64,000 bases of DNA from Phenylobacterium sp. SCN 70-31 (GTDB taxonomy: Bacteria; Pseudomonadota; Alphaproteobacteria; Caulobacterales; Caulobacteraceae): positions 129,757 through 193,756 of the forward strand of contig NZ_MEEX01000009.1 in assembly GCF_001724605.1 (NCBI RefSeq), given 5' to 3'. Shown in pieces: positions 18,486 through 27,794 of this stretch. A program made the position numbers and the translations under genes. How positions within the stretch are numbered: the first letter of the stretch is position 1; every line of letters begins with the position of its first letter. The notes under the pieces are model-generated. The model did not search any database and was not told where the DNA came from. It saw nothing but the letters and a program-made list of their open reading frames with translations.

Positions 18486-18619
18486 GCGCCCCCTCCGTCC
18501 GCTTCGCGGCTACCTCCCCCGCAAGGCGGGGGAGGAGCCATGAGCTTGAGGTCCTCCCCCGAAGGGAACACTTCGGGGGAGGTGGCCCCCCGGACTTGTC
18601 CGGGGGGACGGAGGGGGCG
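18486..18619. repeat. composite palindromic repeat (dispersed hairpin element)
   Basis: A nested set of inverted repeats between recG and the peptidase gene: outer arms GCGCCCCCTCCGTCC (18486) and GGACGGAGGGGGCG (18606), enclosing CCTCCCCCG/CGGGGGAGG hairpins (from 18513 and again from about 18553) and a CCCCCCGGAC/GTCCGGGGGG hairpin. Related copies occur at 22905-22962 and 59595-59650. This looks like a host dispersed repeat or bidirectional hairpin terminator between convergent genes. Confidence 0.8.
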
Positions 18620-18627
18620 TGAACGCC

Positions 18628-19719
18628 CTACCCTACCGCTCGCGCCAGCCCCGCCAGCGCCTGGCGGCCGGCGATCAGCGACTGGCCCAGAACCATCCCG
18701 CGCCAGACCTCGGTGTCGACGTAGAAGGCGTCGCGCACCTGGGCCTTGATCGCCTGGCCTTCCGCGCTCAGCGGATCGCCGTGGGCGTGCAGCCAGTTGT
18801 CGGCCCGCAGGGCCTCGAGCACCTGGTTGCTCTCCACCGTGCCGTACTCCAGCGCGATTCCGGTGACCCGGGCTTGGGACAGAAGTCGCGGCGTGGCGTC
18901 CAGCCAGTCGCCCGCCAGCTTGGCCGAGACCGACTCGCCGCCGCTCTGGCTGGCCACCGCCAGCCCGTGCCACAGCGCCGCGCGCCGGTATTCGTCCGAG
19001 CCGGGCATGGCGCTGACGATCTGCTCGGCGTAGCCCTCCGGCCCGAGCCCCGTGTGATAGTCGATGATCCCGACGTCGCGGGCCGCCGACAGACGTTCCC
19101 GGAAGATCGCCTCCAGCGTCCGCCGCGACCACGTCTCGCCCGATCCCCCGTAGAAGATGCCGTCCGGATGCCGGTACTGGCCGCCCGACATCGCCTGCAC
19201 CAGGGCCGGGAACCCGTGCTCCCGCGCATAGCCCAGGAGGATCGCCCGCGACTCGTTCCGCGCCGCCTCGGTCCAGGCCTGGGGTTTCACCGCGGGGTGG
19301 AGGACGTCATAGGCCGGGTTCTCGGGCAGCGCCTTTCCGAAGTCGATGAAGTTGCGGTTCAGATCGACGTTCTCGTGCGTCACCCGCCGGCTCCAGGCGA
19401 ACCCGTAGGGATTGATGGCGTGGACCACCATCACGGCCACGTTCCCCGCCCGGCGGACGGCCTCGCCACGACGCAGCCAGTCCACCTGGGCGCCCGAGCC
19501 GCAATGCCCTTCCACCCCGTGGGTGCCCGACACCAGCACCAGGACGCCCGCCGCATCCGCAGGCCCGATCCACGCGACGTCGGTGGCCAGTTCACCCCCG
19601 TCCGGACCCCGTTCCGGATGGACGTAGGCGCTGAGCGAGGCGCCGGCGGCGGCCGCCGCCGCCGCCAGGAACTTCTCGCGCGCCTCGGCATAGGTGGCGC
19701 TGAAGGGCGATCCCGCCAT
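18628..19719 (-). CDS. M14-type metallopeptidase, DUF2817 family
   Basis: 363 residues from the ATG at 19719, whose A overlaps the stop of the upstream gene (TGATG). Zinc-peptidase-like blocks are visible: GTHGVEGHCGSG (His and Glu ligands), NPYGFAW, ENVDLNRNF, and GIIDYHTGLGP supplying the third His. This is the pattern of DUF2817 proteins, relatives of zinc carboxypeptidases. No signal peptide is seen, so it is probably cytoplasmic. Substrate unknown. It forms a tight operon with the MDR oxidoreductase. Confidence 0.85.
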   Translation of the reverse strand: MAGSPFSATYAEAREKFLAAAAAAAGASLSAYVHPERGPDGGELATDVAWIGPADAAGVLVLVSGTHGVEGHCGSGAQVDWLRRGEAVRRAGNVAVMVVHAINPYGFAWSRRVTHENVDLNRNFIDFGKALPENPAYDVLHPAVKPQAWTEAARNESRAILLGYAREHGFPALVQAMSGGQYRHPDGIFYGGSGETWSRRTLEAIFRERLSAARDVGIIDYHTGLGPEGYAEQIVSAMPGSDEYRRAALWHGLAVASQSGGESVSAKLAGDWLDATPRLLSQARVTGIALEYGTVESNQVLEALRADNWLHAHGDPLSAEGQAIKAQVRDAFYVDTEVWRGMVLGQSLIAGRQALAGLARAVG

Positions 19720-20717
19720 CAGACGCGAACCATCCGCTTGCCGCGGTTCTCGCCCGCCAGCAGGCCGATCAGCGCTTCGGGCAGGTTCTCCAGGCCGTCG
19801 ATCACGTCCTCCTGCACCTTGAGCTGACCCGATTGCACCCACCCCTGGAGGTCGGCGAGCGCCTTGTCGTTCTGGTCGGCGAAATCCATCACCACGAAGC
19901 CGCGCAGCGTGAGCCGCTTGGTGACGATGAGGCCCGGCACGCCACGCGGCCCATGCGGCGGCGCCGCGCCGTCGTACTGCGAGACCGCCCCGCAGCAGGC
20001 GATGCGCCCGTGGTTCTTCATGGCGAACAGGCAGGCCTCGAAGACGTCGCCGCCGGTGTTGTCGAAGAACACGTCCACGCCGTCGGGCACGGCCGCACGG
20101 AGCTGGCGCTTGAACTCAGGGCTCTTGTAGTCGACCGCCGCGTCGAACCCGAGCGTCTCGGTCAGCCAGCGCCCCTTCTCCTCGCCCCCGGCGATCCCCA
20201 CCACGCGACAGCCCTTGATCTTCGCGATCTGCCCCACGATCGAGCCGACCGAACCGGCGGCGGCCGAGATCACGACCGTTTCCCCCGCCTTGGGCTGGCC
20301 GCATTCCAGCAGGCCGAAATAGGCCGTCAGGCCCGCGATCCCGTACACGCTGAGCAGGTGGGTCTCGGGCTTCAGGTCGGGCAGCTTCGAAAGCCGGCTT
20401 CCCGGCAGCACGGCGTACTCCTGCCAGCCGCCGTCGGCGAACACGAGGTCGCCGGGCTTCAGGTGATCGACGTTCGACTCGACCACCTCGTGCAGGCCGC
20501 CGCCCGCCATCACCTGGCCCGAGGTCAGGGCCGAGCGATAGGTCGCGCCCTGCATCCAGGCGCGGTTGGCCGCGTCCAGCGAGATGTAGCGCGCCTTCAG
20601 CAGCACCTCGCCTGGGCCTGGTGACGGACGCTCGGCCACATTGACCGCGAAATGCTCTGCGGCCAGCCGCTCGCCTCCGGGCAGTCGATCCAGCACGATC
20701 TGGCGGTTGGCGGTCAT
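19719..20717 (-). CDS. NADP-dependent MDR oxidoreductase (CurA/leukotriene B4 dehydrogenase-like)
   Basis: 332 residues starting at the ATG at 20717, preceded by GGGGAGAA. It has the family N-terminus (QIVLDRLPGGERLAAEHF), the cofactor fold ISAAAGSVGSIVGQIAK near residue 150, GIAGGEEKGRWL, and DNTGGDVFEAC. The catalytic and structural zinc cysteines of alcohol dehydrogenases are absent. This is the medium-chain reductase group that reduces enone double bonds. A 1-nt overlap with the peptidase and a 40-nt gap from the DUF3089 gene suggest one operon. Substrate unknown. Confidence 0.88.
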   Translation of the reverse strand: MTANRQIVLDRLPGGERLAAEHFAVNVAERPSPGPGEVLLKARYISLDAANRAWMQGATYRSALTSGQVMAGGGLHEVVESNVDHLKPGDLVFADGGWQEYAVLPGSRLSKLPDLKPETHLLSVYGIAGLTAYFGLLECGQPKAGETVVISAAAGSVGSIVGQIAKIKGCRVVGIAGGEEKGRWLTETLGFDAAVDYKSPEFKRQLRAAVPDGVDVFFDNTGGDVFEACLFAMKNHGRIACCGAVSQYDGAAPPHGPRGVPGLIVTKRLTLRGFVVMDFADQNDKALADLQGWVQSGQLKVQEDVIDGLENLPEALIGLLAGENRGKRMVRV

Positions 20718-20757
20718 GGCGTTCTCCCCGATGTCTCGTTTCTCTGTCGTCAGCGTT

Positions 20758-21849
20758 TCACGAGCGCCGCCAGACGGCCAGCCTGCGTTTCGCATCGGCC
20801 TCCAGGTCGGCGTAGAAGAGGTTGAAGCCCGGAACCTTGCGCCGGTCGGCCCAGCCGCCGGTGGGCTTCAGCGCCGACGACGCCGGCCGGCTCACCCGCA
20901 GGACCCCGCCCTGGCAGCGCGCCGACACCTTACGCGCCATGAACGCCGGCCGCGCGCCCCATTCCAGGCCCGTGGCGTTGGCCGCGCCCAGATGCATCCG
21001 CGCCGGCGCGGGCTGATCGGCGACCGCCCCCAGGATCGGGTTGAAGCAGAGCGCCGGCCGCGGGCTGATGTTCACCAGCTCGCCCCGGGCGTTCCAGACC
21101 AGCGCCCGGTCCAGCATGCGCTTGCCGGCGTCGAATTCGTCGTCATAGACCCACGTCCAGGCCGCCATGCATCGCGCCTGCTCCCGCTCGACGCAGGGCG
21201 CGACGGGCGGGGTGTCGGCGGGCGCGGCGGTGTCGATCAGATAGGCGGCGACCATCCGGGCCTTCAGCTCGGGGTCGCGGGCCACCTCCTCGGCCAGCAG
21301 CCGCAGCGTCAGCGTGCCGCCCTGCTCCACCCCCACCAGGATGAAAGGTCGGCCGCCGTTGTCCTGGTCGATGTACCAGCGGAACGCGTCGCGGACGTCG
21401 CCATAGGCGAACTGCCGCGCCTCGCGCGCATCCTCGCGCAGCGTCGTCAGGCTGTAGAGGCTGGCCTGGCGGTACCGGGGCGCGAACACCCGCCCGACGG
21501 TGACGAACGGCCCCACATAGTTGGGCGCCATCACCTCCTCGAACTGGCGGTTGGCCTTGCGGGCGGCCAGCCGCGCGTTCCAGTTCCGGCCGCCGTCGTA
21601 GGTGGTCGGCGCAACGAAGAAGACATCCGCCTCCAGCGCGCTGTTCTCATGCGGCCGCAGGTACCATGAGGACGACCGCGCATAGTCCGGCGGCGTGGGC
21701 GGGTCATAGGTCTGGAACGGCACCTTCGGATCGAGCGCCGTCGACACCAGGTCGCCCCAGAACACCGCCAGAGCCGCGCCCAAGACGACGATAAGCCCCA
21801 GCAGGCCCGGGAGCAGCCAGCGCCGGCGCCTGAGGGACGGGTCCGCCAT
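20758..21849 (-). CDS. DUF3089 protein lacking the alpha/beta-hydrolase serine
   Basis: 363 residues with an N-terminal membrane anchor (LLPGLLGLIVVLGAALAVFW) and a DUF3089 body: SWYLRPHE, DVFFVAPTTYDGG, a YGDVRDAFRWYI helix, and the nucleophile-elbow strand. In this family the elbow normally reads like GHSQG. Here it is GVEQGG, with Glu at the nucleophile position, so the usual Ser hydrolase chemistry cannot operate. It may be a non-catalytic paralogue. It sits 2 nt from hldD on the LPS side and 40 nt from the oxidoreductase. Confidence 0.8.
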   Translation of the reverse strand: MADPSLRRRRWLLPGLLGLIVVLGAALAVFWGDLVSTALDPKVPFQTYDPPTPPDYARSSSWYLRPHENSALEADVFFVAPTTYDGGRNWNARLAARKANRQFEEVMAPNYVGPFVTVGRVFAPRYRQASLYSLTTLREDAREARQFAYGDVRDAFRWYIDQDNGGRPFILVGVEQGGTLTLRLLAEEVARDPELKARMVAAYLIDTAAPADTPPVAPCVEREQARCMAAWTWVYDDEFDAGKRMLDRALVWNARGELVNISPRPALCFNPILGAVADQPAPARMHLGAANATGLEWGARPAFMARKVSARCQGGVLRVSRPASSALKPTGGWADRRKVPGFNLFYADLEADAKRRLAVWRRS

Positions 21850-21850
21850 C

Positions 21851-22852
21851 CTAGCGATAGGGGTCGGGCTGGCTCAGAAAGCGGGTCACATAGTCCCCGA
21901 TGCCTTCCTCCAGCCCGGTCATGGGCCGCGCATAGCCGGCCTGGGCCAGCCGCTCCATGCGCGCCTCGGTGAAGTACTGGTACTTGTCGCGGATCGCCGG
22001 CGGCATCGGCGTGTACTCAATCCGGGCGGTCTTGCCCGCGGCCGCGAACACCTGACGCGCCATCTCCTCGAACGTCCGCGCCCGGCCGCTGCCCAGGTTG
22101 AAGATCCCGTTCACCTGCGGGTTGTCGAACAGCCACCGGGTCACGTCGGCGGCGTCGCGCACATAGACGAAGTCGCGCGTCTGCCCCCCGTCCGGCACGT
22201 CGGTGCGATAGCTCTTGAAAAGTTGCACGGCATGGCCCTCGCGCACCTTCGGCCAGATCTGCGAGGCCACCGACTTCATGGAATGCTTGTGCTCTTCGTT
22301 CGGCCCGTAGACGTTGAAGAACTTCAGGCCCACCCACTGCGGCGGCGCATAGTCCCGGCCCGCCTGGCGCGCGGCGAACAGGTCGAACAGCGCCTTCGAC
22401 CAGCCATAGGTGTTCAGGGGCTTCAGCCGCGCCAGGGCTTCGTAGTCGTTGTCGTCGTCGAACCCATGCTCGCCCGCGCCATAGGTGGCGGCCGACGAGG
22501 CGTAGACGAACCGCCGCTGGCGATCCGCGCACCAGCGGAACAGGTCCCGGCTCAGGGTGAAGTTCGAATGGACGATCTTGTCCGCGTCGGGCTCCGTCGT
22601 CGACGAGACCGCGGCCATGTGGACCACCAGTTCGATGTCGCGCCAGCGCTTCTCCAACCAGTCGAACATCGCCTCGGGCGACACGAAGTCGCCGATGGCG
22701 TGGTTGGCCAGGTTGCGCCACTTGCCCAGGTCGGCCTCGCGCAGACGGTCGCAGACCACGACGTCCAGCGCGCGATCCTCGGCCATCTTCGCCACGATGT
22801 TCGAGCCGATGAAGCCCGCCCCGCCGGTCACGAACACGATGCGTCGGGTCAT
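21851..22852 (-). CDS. hldD: ADP-L-glycero-D-manno-heptose-6-epimerase
   Basis: 333 residues from the ATG at 22852. It is an extended SDR with the N-terminal VTGGAGFIGSNIVAKM, catalytic YGWSKALFD, NVYGPNEEHK, and the C-terminal ARPMTGLEEGIGDYV region typical of RfaD/HldD. It converts ADP-D,D-heptose to ADP-L,D-heptose, the donor for the LPS inner core. It lies directly downstream of hldE and kdsA, so the cluster supplies LPS core precursors. An upstream in-frame start at 22891 is less likely. Confidence 0.94.
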   Translation of the reverse strand: MTRRIVFVTGGAGFIGSNIVAKMAEDRALDVVVCDRLREADLGKWRNLANHAIGDFVSPEAMFDWLEKRWRDIELVVHMAAVSSTTEPDADKIVHSNFTLSRDLFRWCADRQRRFVYASSAATYGAGEHGFDDDNDYEALARLKPLNTYGWSKALFDLFAARQAGRDYAPPQWVGLKFFNVYGPNEEHKHSMKSVASQIWPKVREGHAVQLFKSYRTDVPDGGQTRDFVYVRDAADVTRWLFDNPQVNGIFNLGSGRARTFEEMARQVFAAAGKTARIEYTPMPPAIRDKYQYFTEARMERLAQAGYARPMTGLEEGIGDYVTRFLSQPDPYR

Positions 22853-22904
22853 GCCCCACCCTCCTTCGCGGCTTGTGCGAACCTCGGCCACATGCCGCGT
22901 CCAG

Positions 22905-22962
22905 GTCCTCCCCCGCGCCGCGGGGGAGGTGGATCGACCCCAAGGGTCGAGACGGAGGGCGC
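22905..22962. repeat. dispersed hairpin repeat, copy 2
   Basis: Between hldE and hldD: a CCTCCCCCG/CGGGGGAGG hairpin (22907-22929), then TCGACCC/GGGTCGA (22934-22950), then GACGGAGGG. This is the same architecture as the element at 18486-18619. It interrupts an otherwise tight operon and may act as an attenuating hairpin. Confidence 0.75.
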
Positions 22963-22967
22963 GCGCC

Positions 22968-24443
22968 TCATGCCCCGCCCTCCTTCGACATCCGGGCGAT
23001 GGCCGCGGTCGTGGAATAGCCCTCCACGATCTCGGCCAGCTTCACCTCGCCGCCCCAGGCCTTCACGAGGTCGCCGCCCACCACTTCGTCCTCGGCGTAG
23101 TCGGCCCCCTTGATCAGCACGTCGGGCCGGGCCGCCTCGATCAGGCCGATCGGCGTCGCCGCGTCGAACGGGGCCACCAGATCCACGCTGCGGAGGCCCG
23201 CCAGCACCAGCGCGCGGCTCTCCAGGTCGTTGACCGGCCGCCCCTCGCCCTTCAGGGCGCGCACCGAGGCGTCCGAGTTCACCCCCACGATCAGCCGGTC
23301 GCACCAGCCGCGCGCCTGGGCGAGGTAGGCCACATGGCCCTTGTGGAGGATGTCGAAGCAACCGTTGGTGAACCCGACCTTCAGGCCTTGGGCGCGCCAG
23401 CGGGCCACCTCCTCCACCATGCGCTGCACCGTGGCCACCTTGCCCTCGGCCTGGGCCGTGTGGGCGCTCAGCACCGCCTCGACCAGTTCGTCGGGCCGCA
23501 CCGTCGCCGTGCCGGCCTTGCCCACCGCCACGCCCGAGGCGAGCTGGGCGAAGGCGATGGCCGTGTCGAGCGGCGCGTCCGCCGCCAGCGCCAGCCCCAG
23601 CGCCGCCAGCGCCGTGTCGCCCGCGCCCGAGGCGTCGAACACTTCGCGCGCCACCGTCGGGAAATGCCGCACCGGCTGGCCGCGCAGGCCCAGCGAGACG
23701 CCCTTGGCCGCCCGCGTCACCAGCACGCCCCGCGCCTCCCAAAGCTCCAGCGCCCGCGCGACGGCGGCCTCCACCTCGGCGTCGGTTCCGGCCGGCAGGC
23801 CCGTCGCATAGGCCAATTCCGAGGCGTTCGGCTTGACCAGGTCCACCGGGCCATAGCGTGCGAACGAACGGGCCTTGGAATCCACGATCACCCGCGCGCC
23901 GACGCGGGCGGCCGCGTTCCGCGCCGCGGCGATCACCGCGTCGGTGACCACGCCCTTGCCGTAGTCCGACAGCAGGATCACCCGCGCGCCGTCCGATGCG
24001 GCCTGCAACGCCTGGGCCAGCCGCTGTTCGGCCTCGCCCGTCACCGGCCGACTCTCCTCCACATCGACGCGCAGCAGCTGCTGGCCGCCCGACACGAAGC
24101 GTGTCTTCAGCGTCGTGGGCCGCCCGGCGTCGCGCACCAGGCGCCCGTCGACGGCGGGCGCTTCGGCCTCGACCAGGCGCATCGCGTCCTCGCCCACCGC
24201 ATCGTCGCCCACCAGGCCGATCAGGGCCGCCGTTCCGCCCAGGGCCGAGACGTTGCGCGCCACGTTTCCGGCGCCGCCCAGCATCTCGATGTCCCGGGTC
24301 TTCGCCAGCACCGGGATCGGCGCCTCGGGAGAAACGCGACTGACCGCGCCGTAGACGAAGCGGTCCACCATCAGGTCGCCCACGCAGACGACCTTCCGGC
24401 CCGCGATCGCGCCGAGCAGATGCTGAAGGGCGGCGAGGTCCAT
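22968..24443 (-). CDS. hldE: bifunctional heptose-7-phosphate kinase / heptose-1-phosphate adenylyltransferase
   Basis: 491 residues with both domains. The N-terminal ribokinase-like part (about 1-320) shows VGDLMVDRFVYG, EMLGGAGNVARN-like text and DASGAGDTALAALG (catalytic Asp of PfkB kinases). The C-terminal nucleotidyltransferase part has FTNGCFDILHKGHVAYL and NSDASVRALKG. It makes ADP-D-glycero-beta-D-manno-heptose in the cytoplasm for LPS core. Fused kinase-transferase is the usual proteobacterial form. It is flanked by hldD and kdsA on the same strand. Confidence 0.96.
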   Translation of the reverse strand: MDLAALQHLLGAIAGRKVVCVGDLMVDRFVYGAVSRVSPEAPIPVLAKTRDIEMLGGAGNVARNVSALGGTAALIGLVGDDAVGEDAMRLVEAEAPAVDGRLVRDAGRPTTLKTRFVSGGQQLLRVDVEESRPVTGEAEQRLAQALQAASDGARVILLSDYGKGVVTDAVIAAARNAAARVGARVIVDSKARSFARYGPVDLVKPNASELAYATGLPAGTDAEVEAAVARALELWEARGVLVTRAAKGVSLGLRGQPVRHFPTVAREVFDASGAGDTALAALGLALAADAPLDTAIAFAQLASGVAVGKAGTATVRPDELVEAVLSAHTAQAEGKVATVQRMVEEVARWRAQGLKVGFTNGCFDILHKGHVAYLAQARGWCDRLIVGVNSDASVRALKGEGRPVNDLESRALVLAGLRSVDLVAPFDAATPIGLIEAARPDVLIKGADYAEDEVVGGDLVKAWGGEVKLAEIVEGYSTTAAIARMSKEGGA

Positions 24444-24476
24444 GCGGCTAGCGTGTGCGGCGCGTCGATGAGCGGG

Positions 24477-25334
24477 TCAAGACGCCTGCACGACCGCGTG
24501 CAGCGCCTTCAACTGCGCCAGGAGCGGACGCGCCGCCGTCAGCGGCAGGGCGCTTGGGCCGTCGCAAAGCGCCTTGTCGGGGTCCGGATGGAACTCCAGG
24601 AACACCCCGTCCGCGCCGGCCGCCACCGCCGCGCGCGCGATCACCGCCACGCCGTCCCGGCGCCCCCCCGTCGAGGCGCCCGCCGTCCTCGGGTCGGCGC
24701 CGGGCAGCTGGACCGCGTGGGTGGCGTCGATCGTCACCGGGCAGCCCAGTTTCTTCATCTCGGGGATCGCCAGCATATCGACCACCAGGTTGTTGTAGCC
24801 GAACGACGCCCCGCGTTCGCACAGCACCACGATCTTGGCGCCGTCGGTGGCCTCGCCCACCTTGCTGACGATGTTGCGCGCATCCCAGGGCGCCAGGAAC
24901 TGCGCCTTCTTCACGTGGAGCAGGCCGCCGGCCGCCGCGGTCGCCTGCGCCGCGGCCACGACCAGGTCGGTCTGGCGGCACAGGAAGGCGGGAATCTGGA
25001 CGAGGTCCGCGACCGCGGCCACCGGCTTGGCCTGGGCGACCTCGTGCAGGTCGGTGCAGACCGGCGTTCCCAGATCGGCCTTCGCCGCCGCCAGCATCTT
25101 CAGGCCCGCGTCCAGACCCGGGCCGCGATAGCTCTTGATCGACGAGCGGTTCGCCTTGTCGAAGCTCGCCTTGAACACATAGGGCAGGCCCAGTTCGCCG
25201 CAGATCGCCTTCAGTTCGCGACCGACCTCCAGCGCCATGCCTAGGTCCTCGAAGACGTTCAGCCCGGCGATGACGGTCAGCGGATGTCCGTCGCCGATCG
25301 AGAGGTTCCAGCGGTTCAGGGTCCGGACGGCCAT
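24477..25334 (-). CDS. kdsA: 2-dehydro-3-deoxyphosphooctonate aldolase (KDO8P synthase)
   Basis: 285 residues from the ATG at 25334. Characteristic blocks: VIAGLNVFEDLGMALEVG, YVFKASFDKANRSS, RGPGLDAGLKML, VCTDLHE, IPAFLCRQTDL, KKAQFLAPWD and a C-terminal EFHPDPDKALCDGPS. It condenses phosphoenolpyruvate with arabinose-5-phosphate to give KDO-8-phosphate, the first step of KDO synthesis for LPS. It is the first gene of the kdsA-hldE-hldD run and is divergent from cfa; the ~190 bp between them must hold both promoters. Confidence 0.95.
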   Translation of the reverse strand: MAVRTLNRWNLSIGDGHPLTVIAGLNVFEDLGMALEVGRELKAICGELGLPYVFKASFDKANRSSIKSYRGPGLDAGLKMLAAAKADLGTPVCTDLHEVAQAKPVAAVADLVQIPAFLCRQTDLVVAAAQATAAAGGLLHVKKAQFLAPWDARNIVSKVGEATDGAKIVVLCERGASFGYNNLVVDMLAIPEMKKLGCPVTIDATHAVQLPGADPRTAGASTGGRRDGVAVIARAAVAAGADGVFLEFHPDPDKALCDGPSALPLTAARPLLAQLKALHAVVQAS

Positions 25335-25526
25335 GGGCGCTCCTGCGGATGTCGGGGCCTGAATGCCCGATCCGTCGAGCATCTCAAGCCCCTACCGCGC
25401 CCGCTGCGCTTCGGCGCGTCGGACGGAAAGCGCGTCCCGGACGACACTTCGGCCGTATCGAAACCCGTCGGATGGTGTAGGGACCGGCCGGTTGTTATTT
25501 TCGTGTTCGGGGTTGGGGGCGTTCTG

Positions 25527-26738
25527 ATGGTCGGAGGTTCGGCGGTGGCGGACCTTTCGGGAACTCCCGTCGTGTTCCGCACGGCGGTGCAGACCATGAT
25601 CCGCAACTGGGCGGTGGGAACGATGTCGTTCGTCCTGCCGGACGGGCGCGAAGTCCGTCTGGAAGGCGCCGAGCCGGGACCCGACGCGCGCCTGATCGTC
25701 CATGATTACGGCTTCATACGGCGAACTATCGGCAACGGGACCATCGGCTTCGGCGAAGGCTATATGGCCGGCGAGTGGGACACTCCCGACCTCTCGGCGC
25801 TTCTGGAGGTCCTGGCCTCCAATTTCGCCCGTTTCGAGAAGGTGGCGTTCGGGAATCGCCTGATGGCGATGTTCAATCTCGTCCAGCATGCGCTCCGGCG
25901 GAACAGCCGCTCGGGCTCCAAGCGAAATATCCACGCCCATTACGACCTGGGGAACGCCTTCTATTCCCGCTGGCTGGACCGGACGATGACCTATTCGTCG
26001 GCCCGCTTCGAGCATCCCGGCGAGCCGCTGTGCGAGGCCCAGACCCGCAAGTACCGCACGCTCTGCGAGAGCATGGCGCTTGCGCCCGATCACCACGTCC
26101 TGGAGATCGGCTGCGGCTGGGGCGGCTTCGCCGAGTTCGCCGCGAAGGAGGTGGGCGCCCGCGTGACCGGCATCACCATTTCCGAGGAACAGTTCCGGTT
26201 CGCCCGGGAGCGCCTGTTCCGCGAGGGGTTGAACGAGCGAGCCGAAATCCGGCTCGTCGATTACCGCGACGTCGACGGCCATTACGACCGGATAGCCTCC
26301 ATCGAGATGTTCGAGGCGGTGGGCGAGCGCTACTGGCCCACCTACTTCGCGAAGGTTCGCGACAGCCTCAGGCCGGGCGGCTGCGCCGGCCTTCAGATCA
26401 TCACCATCCAGGAAGACCTGTTCGAGCACTATCGGAGCCGCCCCGACTTCATCCAGAAGTACATCTTCCCGGGCGGCATGCTGCCCTCCGAGGTCCGGCT
26501 GAAGGCCGTCACCGATAAGGCCGGCCTGTCCTGGAGCGGCATCTCCCGCTTCGGCATGTCGTACGCCGACACCCTGGCCGAATGGGGCCGGCGCTTCGAG
26601 GCCGCCTGGGACGAGATCGAGCGGCTGGGCTTCGACGAGCGCTTCCGCAAGCTCTGGCGGTTCTATCTCAGCTACTGCGAGGCCGGCTTCCGCACCGCGC
26701 GCACCGACGTCGTCCAGCTCGCCCTCACCCGCGCCTGA
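25527..26738 (+). CDS. cfa: cyclopropane-fatty-acyl-phospholipid synthase family methyltransferase
   Basis: 403 residues from the ATG at 25527. An N-terminal lipid-interacting region is followed by HAHYDLGNAFYSRWLD, TYSSARFE, the SAM motif VLEIGCGWGGFAEFA, and the CFA signature YIFPGGMLPS. Such enzymes methylenate unsaturated acyl chains of membrane phospholipids with SAM. ATG 25527 is preceded by only a weak purine stretch, and longer in-frame starts exist, so the N-terminus is less certain than the function. Confidence 0.88.
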   Translation: MVGGSAVADLSGTPVVFRTAVQTMIRNWAVGTMSFVLPDGREVRLEGAEPGPDARLIVHDYGFIRRTIGNGTIGFGEGYMAGEWDTPDLSALLEVLASNFARFEKVAFGNRLMAMFNLVQHALRRNSRSGSKRNIHAHYDLGNAFYSRWLDRTMTYSSARFEHPGEPLCEAQTRKYRTLCESMALAPDHHVLEIGCGWGGFAEFAAKEVGARVTGITISEEQFRFARERLFREGLNERAEIRLVDYRDVDGHYDRIASIEMFEAVGERYWPTYFAKVRDSLRPGGCAGLQIITIQEDLFEHYRSRPDFIQKYIFPGGMLPSEVRLKAVTDKAGLSWSGISRFGMSYADTLAEWGRRFEAAWDEIERLGFDERFRKLWRFYLSYCEAGFRTARTDVVQLALTRA

Positions 26739-26783
26739 AGCTGCCCCCTATCCGGCGCGGCCACGGTTCCTTAGATAGGCGCC

Positions 26784-27794
26784 ATGACCGTCGCGCCTTC
26801 GATCATCGACCTCATCGGCGATACGCCGCTCCTGCGGCTGCGCCGCGCCAGCGAGCTGACCGGCTGCGAGATCCTCGCAAAGGCCGAGTTCATGAACCCG
26901 GGCCAGTCGGTGAAGGACCGGGCCGCCCTGTTCATCATCCGCGACGCCGAACGGAAGGGCCTCCTGCGCCCCGGCGGCCGCATCGTAGAGGGCACGGCCG
27001 GCAACACGGGCATCGGCCTGGCGATGGTGGGCAAGGCGCTGGGCTACACCTGCACCATCGTCATCCCCCGCACCCAGAGCCAGGAGAAGAAGGACGCTAT
27101 CCGCCTCTTCGGCGCCGAACTGGTGGAGGTGGATGCGGTTCCCTACGCCAATGAGATGAATTACGTGAAGTATTCCGGGCGTCTGGCGGCGGAACTTGAC
27201 GCGAAGGAGACGGCCGGCGCGATCTGGGCCAACCAGTTCGACAACGTCGCCAACCGCCGGGCCCACGTCGACGGCACCGGCCCCGAGATCTGGGATCAGA
27301 CCGGCGGCAAGGTCGACGGCTTCATCTGCGCGGTGGGATCGGGCGGCACCCTCGCCGGCGTGGCCGAAGCGTTGCGCGCCCGCAATCCGGACGTGAAGAT
27401 CGGCCTGGCCGACCCCTACGGCGCGGCGCTCTACGGCTACTACGCCGAGGGCGAGCTGAAGGCCGAGGGCGGTTCGATCAGCGAAGGGATCGGCCAGGGC
27501 CGCATCACCGCCAACCTGGAAGGTCTCGCCGTCGACCACGCCTACCGCATTCCCGACGACGAGATGCTGCTGACCATCTACGACCTGATGGAGCACGAGG
27601 GCCTGGTGATGGGCGGTTCGACCGGGATCAACGTGGCCGGCGCCATCCGCATGGCGCGCGACCTGGGGCCCGGCCACACCATCGTGACGATCCTGTGCGA
27701 CCACGGCCAGCGCTATCAGTCCAAGATCTTCAATCCCGACTTCCTGCGCGAGAAGGGCCTGCCGACGCCGCCCTGGCTGGATAGGCCGCAATGA
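26784..27794 (+). CDS. cysK: cysteine synthase A
   Basis: 336 residues. The PLP lysine is K44 in NPGQSVKDRAAL, and the phosphate-binding loop reads VEGTAGNTGIGLAMVGKA. The C-terminal GSGGTLAGVAEAL and MGGSTGINVAGAI segments are typical. It forms cysteine from O-acetylserine and sulfide. TAGNTG in place of the commoner TSGNTG marks a sub-branch seen in alphaproteobacteria. It overlaps sseA by 4 nt (ATGA), so the two sulfur genes are coupled. Confidence 0.9.
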   Translation: MTVAPSIIDLIGDTPLLRLRRASELTGCEILAKAEFMNPGQSVKDRAALFIIRDAERKGLLRPGGRIVEGTAGNTGIGLAMVGKALGYTCTIVIPRTQSQEKKDAIRLFGAELVEVDAVPYANEMNYVKYSGRLAAELDAKETAGAIWANQFDNVANRRAHVDGTGPEIWDQTGGKVDGFICAVGSGGTLAGVAEALRARNPDVKIGLADPYGAALYGYYAEGELKAEGGSISEGIGQGRITANLEGLAVDHAYRIPDDEMLLTIYDLMEHEGLVMGGSTGINVAGAIRMARDLGPGHTIVTILCDHGQRYQSKIFNPDFLREKGLPTPPWLDRPQ

